A DNA stretch of 64,000 nucleotides from assembly GCF_900103125.1 (NCBI RefSeq), contig NZ_FNJV01000007.1, positions 310,001 to 374,000 of the forward strand, read 5' to 3'. Within the stretch, counting starts at the first letter, position 1. Each line of letters starts with the position of its first letter. The notes beneath the pieces are model-generated. The model made no database searches. It was not told where the DNA came from and was given only the letters and a program-made list of their open reading frames with translations. Shown here one piece after another: positions 9,041 through 18,034 of the stretch. A program made the translations under genes and the position numbers. Origin of the DNA: Mucilaginibacter sp. OK268 (GTDB lineage: Bacteria > Bacteroidota > Bacteroidia > Sphingobacteriales > Sphingobacteriaceae).

Positions 9041-10420
9041 ATGATGGACGGACTACTGGTAGCAAAAGAAACACCCAAACGCCAATGGCTCTATCCGCTG
9101 ATCCGGAAAGGTAAGCTGTATCGCTGGCGTTCCCGGATCAGCTATGTTTACCTGGCTGTGTTTTTTGCCGGCCCGTATTTGCGTATCAAGGGGCAGCCGC
9201 TTTTACTGCTGGACTTTATAGACAGGCAGTTTGTCATCCTGGGACAGGTTTTCTGGCCCCAGGATATTTTCCTGTTTGTTCTCGCGTCGCTGGTCTTTTT
9301 AGTTTGCGTCGTCCTGTTTACCATCGCGTTCGGCAGGATATTTTGCGGATGGATCTGCCCGCAAACCATTTTCATGGAGCTGGTATTCCGGAAAATAGAA
9401 GTCTGGATCGAGGGCAGTCCCGCAAAAGCCAAAAAACTGGACGCGAGTTCCTGGACAAAGGAGAAAATGCTTAAAAAAGGATCAAAGCATACCCTGTTTA
9501 TTGTCATTTCTTTTTTGATCTCCAACACCTTCCTCGCCTACATCATTGGCAGTGGAAGTTTGATCAGGATCATGATGGAGCCGATAAGCCTCCATTGGGT
9601 AGGGTTTATCAGCATCTGGGTGTTTACGCTGGTCTTTTATTTGATTTACAGCCGGGTACGCGAACAGGTATGTACGCTGTTTTGCCCCTATGGCCGTTTA
9701 CAGGGTGTCATGATCGACGAGCATACGCTGGTTGTGGCTTATGATGATGTCAGGGGGGAACCCCGTGGGAAATTAAACAAAAAGGAGGATCTGCACCATC
9801 AGCATAAAGGGGATTGTGTGGATTGCGGCCTGTGCGTAGATGTTTGCCCGACAGGTATCGATATCCGGAAGGGCACGCAACTGGAATGTATCAATTGCAC
9901 GGCCTGCATCGATGTGTGCAATGAGGTGATGATTAAAATAAACAAGCCACCAAACCTGATTGGCTTTTATTCTGAAAACAGGATACGGGAAAAGGAAAAG
10001 CCATCCGTTACCGGGAGAATGATGGGATATGGCGGGGTTATCGTTGTGATGATGGCGGTACTGTGTTACTTCATTTTCAGTCGCAGTGATATGGATCTAA
10101 GCATTTTACGCAGTGCGGGAATGCTTTACCAGGAACAGCCCGGTCATTATATCAGTAATATCTACAATGCGGAAATTATCAATAAATCCAACAAGGGCAG
10201 GAGGATTTCCATTGTTCCGGCTGACCCTGTGATTAAAGTAAAATATATCCAGGCGCCGGGGGAAGTCAACGCGGGAGGTTCAGCAAAAACGGTCTTTTTC
10301 CTGATGATTGCTGACAAAGACATTAAGGCGGAAAAAACGGAGGTGAAAATTAACCTGGTATTTAACAACAGAATTATACAAACGGTCAGCACCACTTTTG
10401 TGGGGCCATCAAACGATTAA
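9041..10420 (+). CDS. ccoG: CcoG/FixG cupric reductase, polyferredoxin-type
   Basis: Membrane iron-sulfur protein; CcoG family members reduce Cu(II) for cbb3 oxidase maturation. The 459 residues hold several membrane helices (first near 38-58), an FCGWICPQTIF motif (about 105), an LFCPYGRLQ motif, and a 2x[4Fe-4S] ferredoxin segment, CVDCGLCVDVCPTG then CINCTACIDVCNE (about 259-295). A C-terminal Ig-like periplasmic domain follows a last helix. The start codon follows the ccoP stop directly. Two ATGs are adjacent at 9041 and 9044. Confidence 0.95.
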   Translation: MMDGLLVAKETPKRQWLYPLIRKGKLYRWRSRISYVYLAVFFAGPYLRIKGQPLLLLDFIDRQFVILGQVFWPQDIFLFVLASLVFLVCVVLFTIAFGRIFCGWICPQTIFMELVFRKIEVWIEGSPAKAKKLDASSWTKEKMLKKGSKHTLFIVISFLISNTFLAYIIGSGSLIRIMMEPISLHWVGFISIWVFTLVFYLIYSRVREQVCTLFCPYGRLQGVMIDEHTLVVAYDDVRGEPRGKLNKKEDLHHQHKGDCVDCGLCVDVCPTGIDIRKGTQLECINCTACIDVCNEVMIKINKPPNLIGFYSENRIREKEKPSVTGRMMGYGGVIVVMMAVLCYFIFSRSDMDLSILRSAGMLYQEQPGHYISNIYNAEIINKSNKGRRISIVPADPVIKVKYIQAPGEVNAGGSAKTVFFLMIADKDIKAEKTEVKINLVFNNRIIQTVSTTFVGPSND

Positions 10421-10424
10421 AGAA

Positions 10425-10847
10425 ATGAACTGGGGAAAAGGAATTATTTTGGGCATGGCCCTGTTTATGCTGTTCATCATTGGCATGTGTGTACACATGT
10501 TCAGGATGCCTGCCGATGAGTATGATCATCACTATTATGAAAAGGGCCTGAATTTCGATCAGGACTATAATAAGGAAAGACAGGTCGTCACTGATAAGGC
10601 CGGGCCGCAAATCCGGATTAACGGGGATTCCGTCCGTATTGACTTTAGGAAAGGTGCAAAGGGAAATGTCAGGTTTATCAGGCCATCGAGCGAGGCATTG
10701 GATAAAGTATTTCCCCTGAATACCGCTGACGGGAAAACGGCTGCGTTTGCTGTCGCCGCACTCGTCAAAGGGCGCTGGCGGTTGGTTTTGGAATGGAAAA
10801 GTGATCAAAAAAATTACTTATATGAACAGGAGGTGGATATTCGATGA
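10425..10847 (+). CDS. fixH: FixH family protein
   Basis: Small membrane protein of cbb3 assembly (CcoH/FixH). I take the start MNWGKGIILG at 10425, four bases after the ccoG stop, rather than an in-frame ATG at 10398 inside ccoG. One N-terminal helix (about 5-25) is followed by the FixH-type segment DEYDHHYYEKGLNFDQDYNK, then a beta-rich periplasmic domain. The length of 140 is normal. Its stop overlaps the next gene (ATGA, 10844-10847). Confidence 0.9.
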   Translation: MNWGKGIILGMALFMLFIIGMCVHMFRMPADEYDHHYYEKGLNFDQDYNKERQVVTDKAGPQIRINGDSVRIDFRKGAKGNVRFIRPSSEALDKVFPLNTADGKTAAFAVAALVKGRWRLVLEWKSDQKNYLYEQEVDIR

Positions 10848-11533
10848 ACAGCAACCAGATCGCCTTTTTTATCGGTCTGTTTGGCAGCGTGCACTGCATC
10901 GGGATGTGCGGGCCGCTGGCTTTCGCGATACCGTCGTTTGATGCCCGCTGGTGGCGGATCATCATCGACAAAACTACTTATAACGCCGGGCGTGTGATGA
11001 GTTACTCGCTTTTGGGTTTGCTGATCGGTTTGCTGGGGCGCCAGCTTTGGCTGGCTGGTCTGCAGCAGGGTGTCAGCGTGATCAGCGGCCTCCTGATCAT
11101 CGGCGCCGGCTTTTCCAGGCTGATCAAAGTGAAATTTTCCAAAAGCCGGATGATGTCCGGATTCCTGGCACCTGTTAACCGGCTGATCAGTTATGCCTTA
11201 AAGCATAAAGCCGGGCATTTCGTCGTCGGTATACTGAACGGATTCCTGCCCTGCGGTTTTGTTTACCTGGCATTGATCGGCGCCGTGAATACGTCCTCGC
11301 CTTATGCATCCGCCAGCTATATGCTCTGGTTTGGGTTAGGTACCTTTCCCTTAATGCTGCTGGCAACGGTCGGTTCGGGCTTTATCGGCCCTTTGTTCCG
11401 GCGGCGGATCAATAGCGTCATGCCTTACCTGATGGTTTGCCTCGGCTGCTGGTTTGTACTGCGCGGCCTGGGCATGAATATCCCTTACCTGAGCCCGGCA
11501 AAGCAAGCGTCCGGTATCACCAGCTGTCACTGA
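10844..11533 (+). CDS. TauE/SafE-type (UreH-domain) membrane protein of the cbb3 cluster
   Basis: A 229-residue integral membrane protein with about six helices. Motifs are FGSVHCIGMCGPLAFA at the N-terminus and NGFLPCGFVY near residue 130; the paired Cys-Gly sites resemble the DsbD/UreH-type transporters often found after fixH. In such clusters it is thought to help copper handling or oxidase assembly, but the transported species is unknown. It is translationally coupled to fixH and is the last gene of the oxidase operon; a terminator-like hairpin follows. Confidence 0.85.
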   Translation: MNSNQIAFFIGLFGSVHCIGMCGPLAFAIPSFDARWWRIIIDKTTYNAGRVMSYSLLGLLIGLLGRQLWLAGLQQGVSVISGLLIIGAGFSRLIKVKFSKSRMMSGFLAPVNRLISYALKHKAGHFVVGILNGFLPCGFVYLALIGAVNTSSPYASASYMLWFGLGTFPLMLLATVGSGFIGPLFRRRINSVMPYLMVCLGCWFVLRGLGMNIPYLSPAKQASGITSCH

Positions 11534-11538
11534 CGTTA

Positions 11539-11572
11539 TCCGGCAGCTGAAAATGATAATGCCGGAAATTTT
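11539..11572 (+). terminator. likely terminator of the cbb3 operon
   Basis: Arms TCCGGCA (11539-11545) and TGCCGGA (11560-11566) with a 14-nt loop, followed by AATTTTTAAA. The stem is short, so strength is uncertain. Confidence 0.5.
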
Positions 11573-11591
11573 TAAATTAATATGATCCCCG

Positions 11592-11777
11592 ATGAAAATC
11601 CCAGGTAAAGAAGAATCCAAATTTAACAAGGAATGGCACCAGGCAAACCCGATGCCTAAAAATGCAACATTTGCACAAAGGGTGAACTGGCACCTGGAAC
11701 ACCGGAAAAATTGTTCATGCAGGCCTATACCGGAAAAACTGCTTGGGGAGATGAAGCAAAAGGGTATGAGCTTCTAA
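11592..11777 (+). CDS. small hypothetical protein
   Basis: A 61-residue soluble basic protein (KNATFAQRVNWHLEHRKNC). It contains a CSC motif and a Pro/Lys-rich ending. No named domain is recognised. I keep it because codon use is ordinary, it fits the gap, and it reads like a conserved short protein rather than a shadow ORF. It may be the last gene read from the cbb3 unit if the preceding hairpin leaks. Confidence 0.6.
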   Translation: MKIPGKEESKFNKEWHQANPMPKNATFAQRVNWHLEHRKNCSCRPIPEKLLGEMKQKGMSF

Positions 11778-11945
11778 TTACTGCATGGTTTTTAAAACGA
11801 TTATCCCTGCAGAGACCGGTGATAGATCCTAATGGCCTTTTCCCTGGCGGATTTTAAAAACGGCCTCTTTTATACGCCTTCACCAGGCGGTCCTGTTCGT
11901 CGTTGAAACGCCATACCAACAGCTTACCAGTAGATCGGATGAAAG

Positions 11946-11959
11946 GTGATCTATATCAT
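11946..11959. promoter_or_regulatory. CRP/FNR-type box upstream of a small membrane protein
   Basis: GTGAT-CTAT-ATCAT, centre 80 bp before the ATG at 12032. Its position argues that the coding region begins at 12032 and not at an in-frame ATG at 11903. Confidence 0.65.
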
Positions 11960-12031
11960 ATTTATACAGGACCTTCATCATGGAATGGTCCTGAGCCGCG
12001 ACGGATATTTGTAGTATTAAATAGATCAATA

Positions 12032-12376
12032 ATGGCAACTTTAACAGCTTCTGCCCAATGGAGCACCAAAGCGGCAGCAAAATCCAATTCAAATAACCTC
12101 ATCAGCAAATGGACCGCTTTTATGGAGAGCCAGTCCGAAAATAAAACGCTGTGGTTCCTGCTTTCCCTGGTTGTTCAGGGTGTCTTTTTTCTCCCCGTTC
12201 CGGCGGTGCTCATTTATTATGATGATGCCCCTATACTGGTGCTGACAGTTACATTAGCCTTATTCTTCGCTAATATCATTGCGGGCATGGGCGGAGCCGG
12301 AATTAAGACCCTACTTCGCTTGTTTGCGGCCAGTATCATCGTTCATGCCCTGATGGTATTGATCTGTGTCCTGTAA
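12032..12376 (+). CDS. small membrane protein, unknown function
   Basis: A 114-residue protein with a polar N-terminus (about 1-35) and three likely membrane helices (about 38-60, 65-88, 92-113), the second ending in a Gly-rich IIAGMGGAGIK turn. No family is recognised. The chosen start MATLTASAQW is preceded by an operator 80 bp upstream. It precedes an alcohol dehydrogenase and ferrochelatase on the same strand, so the box may serve all three. Confidence 0.6.
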   Translation: MATLTASAQWSTKAAAKSNSNNLISKWTAFMESQSENKTLWFLLSLVVQGVFFLPVPAVLIYYDDAPILVLTVTLALFFANIIAGMGGAGIKTLLRLFAASIIVHALMVLICVL

Positions 12377-12409
12377 ATGATGAAATAAGCTTTTTATATC
12401 AATCCGAAT

Positions 12410-13444
12410 ATGATACCTCAGAAAATGAAAGCAGCGGTGATCCGTCAGTTTGGCGCACCCTTACAAATAGAAGAAGTGGCCGTAAAAAAGCCGCATGCCG
12501 ACCAGATCCTCGTAAAAGTGATCGCATGCGGTGTTTGTCATACTGACCTGCATGCCTGTAACGGCGACTGGCCGGTAAAACCCAAACTTCCGCTGGTTCC
12601 GGGACACGAAGCCATTGGTTATGTTGTCGCGATGGGCGCGGAGGTAAAAGATATCCGGGAAGGTGATATCGTTGGCGTGCCCTGGCTTTATAGCGCCTGC
12701 GGCTGCTGTGAGTTTTGTATCACCGGCTGGGAAACGCTATGCGGAACTCAGCAGAATGGCGGTTATAGCGTTGACGGCGGCTTTGCGGAATATGTCCTGG
12801 CTGATCCCAGGTACGTAGCGCGCTTTCCCAAAGGAATTAACTTTACCGAAATGGCGCCGATCATTTGTGCCGGCGTTACGGTTTACAAAGGCCTGAAAGA
12901 AACCGAGGTTAAGCCCGGCGAATGGGTCGCTATTTCCGGCGTTGGCGGCCTGGGACATCTGGCTGTTCAGTATGCAAAAGCCATGGGCATGCATGTTGCC
13001 GCTATAGATATCGCTGATGATAAACTGAACCTGGCCAAAAAACTGGGTGCCGATCTCGTGGTGAATGCAGGAGAAGAAGATCCGGGAGCTTTTCTTCAAA
13101 AAGAAACAGGAGGGATGCATGGTGTGTTAGTTACCGCCGTTTCCCCGATAGCCTTTCAGCAGGGTATCTCCGCGCTGCGTCGAAAAGGCACCATTGCCCT
13201 GAACGGGTTGCCCAAAGGGAATTTCGACCTTTCCATATTCGACACGGTGTTGAACCGCTATACGGTCCGCGGCTCCATCGTCGGAACCCGTAAGGATATG
13301 CAGGAAGCTATTGCCTTTGCCATAGAAGGCAAGGTAAAAGCAACGGTACACGCCGCAAAGTTGGAAGATATCAATCATGTCTTTGATAATATGAAAAAAG
13401 GCCTGATCGACGGACGTGTTGTGCTGGAAATTGCCAAACCCTGA
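12410..13444 (+). CDS. adhP: zinc-dependent alcohol dehydrogenase (AdhP type)
   Basis: Medium-chain NAD(P)-dependent alcohol dehydrogenase, 344 residues, cytoplasmic. Catalytic zinc ligands are visible in CGVCHTDLHA and PGHEAIGYV; the structural zinc site is CGCCEFC...LC (about 98-112). The Rossmann motif GVGGLGHLAVQ (about 177-187) binds the cofactor. Reduction of acetaldehyde to ethanol to recycle NADH is the likely role at low oxygen, in line with the neighbouring fermentation genes. It starts 33 bp after the small membrane protein and ends 19 bp before hemH. Confidence 0.92.
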   Translation: MIPQKMKAAVIRQFGAPLQIEEVAVKKPHADQILVKVIACGVCHTDLHACNGDWPVKPKLPLVPGHEAIGYVVAMGAEVKDIREGDIVGVPWLYSACGCCEFCITGWETLCGTQQNGGYSVDGGFAEYVLADPRYVARFPKGINFTEMAPIICAGVTVYKGLKETEVKPGEWVAISGVGGLGHLAVQYAKAMGMHVAAIDIADDKLNLAKKLGADLVVNAGEEDPGAFLQKETGGMHGVLVTAVSPIAFQQGISALRRKGTIALNGLPKGNFDLSIFDTVLNRYTVRGSIVGTRKDMQEAIAFAIEGKVKATVHAAKLEDINHVFDNMKKGLIDGRVVLEIAKP

Positions 13445-13463
13445 ACCGGCCCATATTATCTAT

Positions 13464-14498
13464 ATGCGAAAAGGGATTTTACTGGTCAATTTAGGTACGC
13501 CCGACAGCCCGGCTGTCGGTGATGTACGGAAATACCTGGCCGAGTTTTTAATGGATAAAAGGGTGATCGATATTCATCCTTTTTTACGCTTTCTACTGGT
13601 GCGCGGGATCATTGTACCCTTTCGTGCACCAAAATCTGCCGCGCTCTACCAGCAGATCTGGGATGATCGGACCGGCTCACCCTTACTGCACTTTAGTAAA
13701 CTCCAGCAGCAACTGCTCAAACTGGAACTGGGCGGCGATTACGTCGTTGAACTCGGCATGAGGTATCAATATCCTTCTATCGAACTGGCATTGAATAAAC
13801 TGAAAGCCGCCGGTGTCAACGGTATTACAGTTGTTCCACTTTTTCCGCAATATGCCTCGGCTACCACAGGCTCCGTAGTTGCCGAAGTGATGCGGGTGAT
13901 GCGCCGGTGGGCGAATATTTTGCCGCTTGCAGTTAAGGGTGCATTCTATGATCATCCGCTATTCATCGATGCCTTTACAGAAAAGGTGGAACGTTATGAC
14001 CGAAGTTCTTATGATCATATACTGTTCAGCTTCCATGGCTTGCCTGAAAGACAGCTAAAAGCCTGTGATCCCCCGGGAACGTATTGCCTGGCGCAGAAAA
14101 ACTGCTGTGAGGTATTAAACGAAATGAACCGCAACTGTTATGCGGCCCAATGCCATCAAACGGCCAGGCTGATCGCAGCGGAACTAAAACTCGTGCAGAC
14201 GGATTATAATGTGTGCTTTCAATCGCGGCTCGGGAAACGGGAATGGATAAAACCCTACACTTCCTCAACTATCCGGCAATTAGCGGCATCTGGTAAAAAA
14301 AGATTACTGGTCGTGTGCCCGGCTTTTGTTTCCGATTGCCTGGAAACCCTCCAGGAGATCGCCTTGGAATATCGGGATGAATTTATGGATGCCGGCGGTG
14401 AAGAGCTGTTTCTGGTGGAAAGCCTGAATGATTCCCCCTTATTTATTAAGGCGCTGCAGGAGATGGTAAGTGAAAAACCGGTTTGTCCGCTTGTTTAA
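13464..14498 (+). CDS. hemH: ferrochelatase
   Basis: Inserts Fe2+ into protoporphyrin IX, the last step of heme synthesis. I use the start MRKGILLVNLGTPDSP at 13464 (344 residues), since an earlier in-frame ATG lies inside the adh gene. The family signature LFSFHGLPERQL holds the catalytic His. Just after it is a cysteine-rich insert (CDPPGTYCLAQKNCC...NCYAAQC), absent from the E. coli enzyme and reminiscent of [2Fe-2S]-binding ferrochelatases. It converges on hemN with a 4-bp overlap, so heme supply genes cluster next to the heme-rich oxidase. Confidence 0.94.
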   Translation: MRKGILLVNLGTPDSPAVGDVRKYLAEFLMDKRVIDIHPFLRFLLVRGIIVPFRAPKSAALYQQIWDDRTGSPLLHFSKLQQQLLKLELGGDYVVELGMRYQYPSIELALNKLKAAGVNGITVVPLFPQYASATTGSVVAEVMRVMRRWANILPLAVKGAFYDHPLFIDAFTEKVERYDRSSYDHILFSFHGLPERQLKACDPPGTYCLAQKNCCEVLNEMNRNCYAAQCHQTARLIAAELKLVQTDYNVCFQSRLGKREWIKPYTSSTIRQLAASGKKRLLVVCPAFVSDCLETLQEIALEYRDEFMDAGGEELFLVESLNDSPLFIKALQEMVSEKPVCPLV

Positions 14499-15865
14499 AT
14501 AGCCATACTAAATAACCGGGTGGATGGTTTGTCCGCCCACAGCAGTGCGTCAAAGCACATGCAGATATTGCGCAGGAACCGTTTACCCAATGGCGTTACC
14601 GTCAATCCGCAGGCATCCAAGATCACCAGGCCATCCTTTGCCAGCGGGTGGAGCCGGGTCAACACCTTCGAAAATTCTTCGTTAGCTCCATGGAATTGTT
14701 TCCAGGAGATATATCCGCTGCACATGATATTTAAAATCTGCCGGCGGATCGACTGGTCTGTTTCGCTGAGCCGGTGCCCTTTAACAACCGGCAGATCACC
14801 GCTGCGGATAAGCTCCAGATATTCTTCTACTGTTTTTACATTTTGTGCAAACCCGTACCAGGAGTCACCGATAGCGGAAACTCCCAGGCCGATGAGCAAT
14901 TGGGTATGCTGTGGGGTATATCCCATAAAATTCCGGTGCAGGGTGCCCTGTTTTTCGGCAAGGAACAGTTCATCCCCGGGCAGCGAAAAGTGGTCCATGC
15001 CGATCTCCTGATAGCCATAGCTCATGAGCAAATCCCTGCCGGTCTCCTGCAGCCTGCCTTTCAGTTCCGGGTCTGGAAGATCATCTTCCGTAAATTTACG
15101 TTGCCCGGGTTTGATCCAGGGCACGTGGGCATAACTGTAAAAGGCGATCCTGTCCGGTTTTAGTTCAGCTGTTATGCTCATGGTTTTGCGCAGCCCTGCT
15201 ATCGTTTGTTGCGGCAGGCCATAGATGAGGTCATAATTAATGGATGTATAGCCAATTCTCCGGGCCTGCAGGGTAACCGTCTGCGCCTGTTCAAAGCTCT
15301 GCCGCCGGTTGATCATCAATTGTACCTGAGGATCGAAATCCTGGATGCCGAGACTAAGCCTGCGAAAACCCAGGTCGAATAAAGTCTGGAGATGGTCCAC
15401 TGTCGTGTTCGCCGGATGTGCTTCAAAACTAAAGTCCGCATTTTCGTGGATATGGACGTCCTTCAGCAAACCGTCGATCAGCTTATGCAGGTTGTGCACG
15501 CTAAAAAATGTCGGTGTGCCGCCACCCAGGTGGATTTCTCTAATGACGGGTGTTTCTTCAAATATCTTACGGTATAACTGCCATTCCTTTAATACCGCGG
15601 CGATATAAGGTTCCTCGACCCGGTGATTTTTGGTGATCCGCGTATTGCAACCGCAATAGGTGCATAGATTTTCGCAGAAAGGGAGATGAATATATAAGCT
15701 GATGCCGGATGCGTCATTGCTTTCATTAAAAGAAAATTTTACGGATTCTTTCCAGGATGCAGGGTTGAAAGTATTACTTTCCCAATACGGCATCGTCGGA
15801 TAACTGGTATAGCGCGGCACGGCGACATTATATTTATCGGCGATTTTTTTTAGTCGGTTTTCCAT
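14495..15865 (-). CDS. hemN: oxygen-independent coproporphyrinogen III dehydrogenase
   Basis: Radical-SAM enzyme that converts coproporphyrinogen III to protoporphyrinogen IX without oxygen. The 456-residue protein carries the CxxxCxxC cluster motif at C64-C68-C71 followed by the extra Cys73 typical of HemN, the GGGTPTF motif, and a C-terminal HemN domain. The N-terminal extension with RYTSYPTMPYW is also typical of true HemN rather than HemW. It lies 3 bp after the hydroxyacid dehydrogenase gene, so the two are one operon under the box at 16972. This gives a low-oxygen heme route beside ferrochelatase. Confidence 0.95.
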   Translation of the reverse strand: MENRLKKIADKYNVAVPRYTSYPTMPYWESNTFNPASWKESVKFSFNESNDASGISLYIHLPFCENLCTYCGCNTRITKNHRVEEPYIAAVLKEWQLYRKIFEETPVIREIHLGGGTPTFFSVHNLHKLIDGLLKDVHIHENADFSFEAHPANTTVDHLQTLFDLGFRRLSLGIQDFDPQVQLMINRRQSFEQAQTVTLQARRIGYTSINYDLIYGLPQQTIAGLRKTMSITAELKPDRIAFYSYAHVPWIKPGQRKFTEDDLPDPELKGRLQETGRDLLMSYGYQEIGMDHFSLPGDELFLAEKQGTLHRNFMGYTPQHTQLLIGLGVSAIGDSWYGFAQNVKTVEEYLELIRSGDLPVVKGHRLSETDQSIRRQILNIMCSGYISWKQFHGANEEFSKVLTRLHPLAKDGLVILDACGLTVTPLGKRFLRNICMCFDALLWADKPSTRLFSMAI

Positions 15866-15868
15866 AAT

Positions 15869-16900
15869 TCAGGAATGAACGGAATCTTCAGATTTGGGTG
15901 TTTTGTTGCATTCACGGGAACAGGCACAGGCCTTTCCCACACATTTGTTTTGCTGCCAGAGGTCCAGGCTTCTGATCGTTTGATCGGCGATCTCCTGCAA
16001 AGCTTCTTTCGTTAAATAAGCCTGGTGTGGCGTGATCAATACATTGGGGAAATTCATGAGGTACTGTAGCAATGGGTCTTTTACCAGGTCTTTCTGGTGA
16101 TCCCCGAAAAACAGGCCTTTTTCGAACTCATAAACGTCCATTCCGAGGTAGCCTAACTTTCCGCTTTTCAACGCTGAAAGTATATCATTGGTATTTAATA
16201 AAGCTCCCCTGGAGGTATTGATTAACATTACCCCATCTTTCATCTGGTCAAGTGTCTCTTTTTGGATAAGGTGCCTGGTCTCCGGACTGAGCGGTAAATG
16301 CAGGGAAATAACATCGGAGCTGTTTAACAGGGTTTCCAGGGCAACGGGTTTTACAAAACGTAAATGACGGGAATTATTGATATCATAGCTAACGAGATGG
16401 CTTCCCATACCGTGATAGATCGCTGCGGCTGCCTGGCCAGTTTGTCCTATGCCGATGATGCCAACAGTTTTGCCGGCGAAGTTAAAACCGATCAGGCCAT
16501 CATTACTAAAATTAAAGTCGTGGCTTTGTCGGTCTGCTTTTACCAATTGCCTGCTCAGGGCAAGAGCCATCGCGACCGATTGCTCAGCAATAGCTTGAGG
16601 GGAATAGGCAGGTACGCTGGCAATTTTGATCCCATAAGCCGCCGCTGCCGGCTTGTCGATATGATCTGTCCCGGAAGACCGGGTAATGATATACCTGACG
16701 CCCAGTGCGGCAAGTGTTTCAATGACAGCGCCGGATACATCGTCGTTAATAAACACGATCACTGCGTCCTTACCTTCCGCATAGGTAACCGTATCGGGGC
16801 CCAACGGATTTGAAATAAGGGTAATGTCATGTTTTTTTTGATTGGCTTTTGCCAGATATTCCTTTTCAAATGGCTTGATACTATAGGCTACCGCTTTCAT
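15869..16900 (-). CDS. D-2-hydroxyacid dehydrogenase (D-lactate dehydrogenase-like) with Cys-rich tail
   Basis: NAD-dependent D-isomer-specific 2-hydroxyacid dehydrogenase, probably reducing pyruvate to D-lactate. The 343 residues contain GIIGIGQTGQA (about 148-158), the Arg of INTSRGALLN, a Glu in the MDVYEFEKG region and the catalytic His in ITPHQAYLT. This matches fermentative LdhA-type enzymes. The last 25 residues add C-x4-C-x-C-x3-C (KCVGKACACSRECNK), which is unusual and could bind metal or act as a redox switch. First gene of an operon with hemN; a box lies 79 bp upstream. Confidence 0.88.
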   Translation of the reverse strand: MKAVAYSIKPFEKEYLAKANQKKHDITLISNPLGPDTVTYAEGKDAVIVFINDDVSGAVIETLAALGVRYIITRSSGTDHIDKPAAAAYGIKIASVPAYSPQAIAEQSVAMALALSRQLVKADRQSHDFNFSNDGLIGFNFAGKTVGIIGIGQTGQAAAAIYHGMGSHLVSYDINNSRHLRFVKPVALETLLNSSDVISLHLPLSPETRHLIQKETLDQMKDGVMLINTSRGALLNTNDILSALKSGKLGYLGMDVYEFEKGLFFGDHQKDLVKDPLLQYLMNFPNVLITPHQAYLTKEALQEIADQTIRSLDLWQQNKCVGKACACSRECNKTPKSEDSVHS

Positions 16901-16971
16901 CTTCTATCGTTTATGAAAACGAAATTACCGTTAAGCCCGGAGGCCTGGTATGAGCGGCGTCAGTAATACTA

Positions 16972-16985
16972 ATGATCTGTGTCAG
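16972..16985. promoter_or_regulatory. CRP/FNR-type box upstream of the ldh-hemN operon
   Basis: ATGAT-CTGT-GTCAG, centre 79 bp before the dehydrogenase start on the minus strand. The TCA core (16982-16984) is the reverse complement of the stop codon of the upstream REC-CRP gene. It is the weakest half-site match of the set (G at the last position). Confidence 0.5.
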
Positions 16986-18034
16986 TTTTTCATTTTAGCC
17001 AGTTTCTCCGGATGGAGGACCTGGATCAGGCTGCCTCTCTTCTCGATCAGGCCTTCTTCTTTAAAATCGGAGAGGGTGCGGCTCACGGTTTCCGTCGCCA
17101 TTCCTGCCATGGCGGCCAGGTCTTCACGCGTAATTTTAAAACCGTCCGCTCCACTGCTTTGCTGCCGGTGTAAGCGCGACAGCGCTTCGGCCATCCGTTT
17201 CCGGACAGAATGATAGGCCAGCTGCATCAGTTGATCTTCCTTGTCCCGGATATCATTGGCTAGCAGTTTAATAAATTCACGTGCTACTTCAGGATACAAA
17301 TGAAGTAATTGTTCCAGCTGATCTTTGGGGATCAGGCAAACGGTACTGTCTTCCAAAGCTGTTGCGGTGTCGGTATAGACTTCATTGGCTAACATCGCGT
17401 TGACACCCAGGTATTCATCTGTGCCATAAATTCCGGTCATCAGTTCACGGCCGTCTTCGGCCAGTTTGATCGTTTTGATCTTTCCACCGGTGACGAGGTA
17501 AAGCCCGTTGCCTTTATCCCCATCATAGTATATGACCTGGTTCTTTTTAAATAACCTGATCTTACGTTCCTGGATGATCTTTTTAAGTTCTGCTAATCCA
17601 CCGTTTTTCCCGATCAGGTTGTTTAAACGGTCGAGGGATTTACTGTAAAAATTCTTTTGAATTTCCTGTTTCTTCAGCCGGCTTTCTATAGCGTTTAGCA
17701 GGTCCATATCATCAAATGGTTTGGTCAGGTAATCATCGGCGCCCATCTCCATGCCTTTGCGCAGGTCTACCCGTTCAGCTTTGGCGGTCAGGAATATAAA
17801 AGGAATTGCACTAGTCTCCGGGTTTTTATTCAGCATATACAGGACACCGTAACCATCGAGTTCCGGCATCATGATATCACATAAAATAATGTCCGGCAGA
17901 TTCCTGGTAGCGAGATCTACACCGGTCTTGCCATTATTGGCATCAGTCACCTCGTAACCGGCCAGCTGCAGTATTTCAACTACATTTTCACGGATGTCAT
18001 TGTTGTCTTCAATGATCAATACTTTTCTATTCAT
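16982..18034 (-). CDS. response regulator fused to a CRP/FNR-type transcription factor
   Basis: A 350-residue fusion. Residues 1-120 are a receiver domain with the acidic pair E9/D10, phospho-acceptor D53, T83 and K105. After a helical linker comes a cNMP-binding-like beta-roll (about 150-265) and a CRP-type winged helix (about 275-340) with recognition helix ATETVSRTLSDF, whose E-T-V-S-R pattern resembles FNR. No four-cysteine FNR cluster is present, so oxygen is not sensed here. Phosphorylation would control DNA binding directly. The start overlaps the stop of the FixL-like kinase by 4 bp, so the two are partners. It plausibly reads the boxes found throughout this window. Confidence 0.9.
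   Translation of the reverse strand: MNRKVLIIEDNNDIRENVVEILQLAGYEVTDANNGKTGVDLATRNLPDIILCDIMMPELDGYGVLYMLNKNPETSAIPFIFLTAKAERVDLRKGMEMGADDYLTKPFDDMDLLNAIESRLKKQEIQKNFYSKSLDRLNNLIGKNGGLAELKKIIQERKIRLFKKNQVIYYDGDKGNGLYLVTGGKIKTIKLAEDGRELMTGIYGTDEYLGVNAMLANEVYTDTATALEDSTVCLIPKDQLEQLLHLYPEVAREFIKLLANDIRDKEDQLMQLAYHSVRKRMAEALSRLHRQQSSGADGFKITREDLAAMAGMATETVSRTLSDFKEEGLIEKRGSLIQVLHPEKLAKMKN

Noticed and set aside
11903..12031. Upstream in-frame extension of the small membrane protein
   Set aside because: The operator at 11946 would lie inside the coding region, and the added residues show no conserved look.
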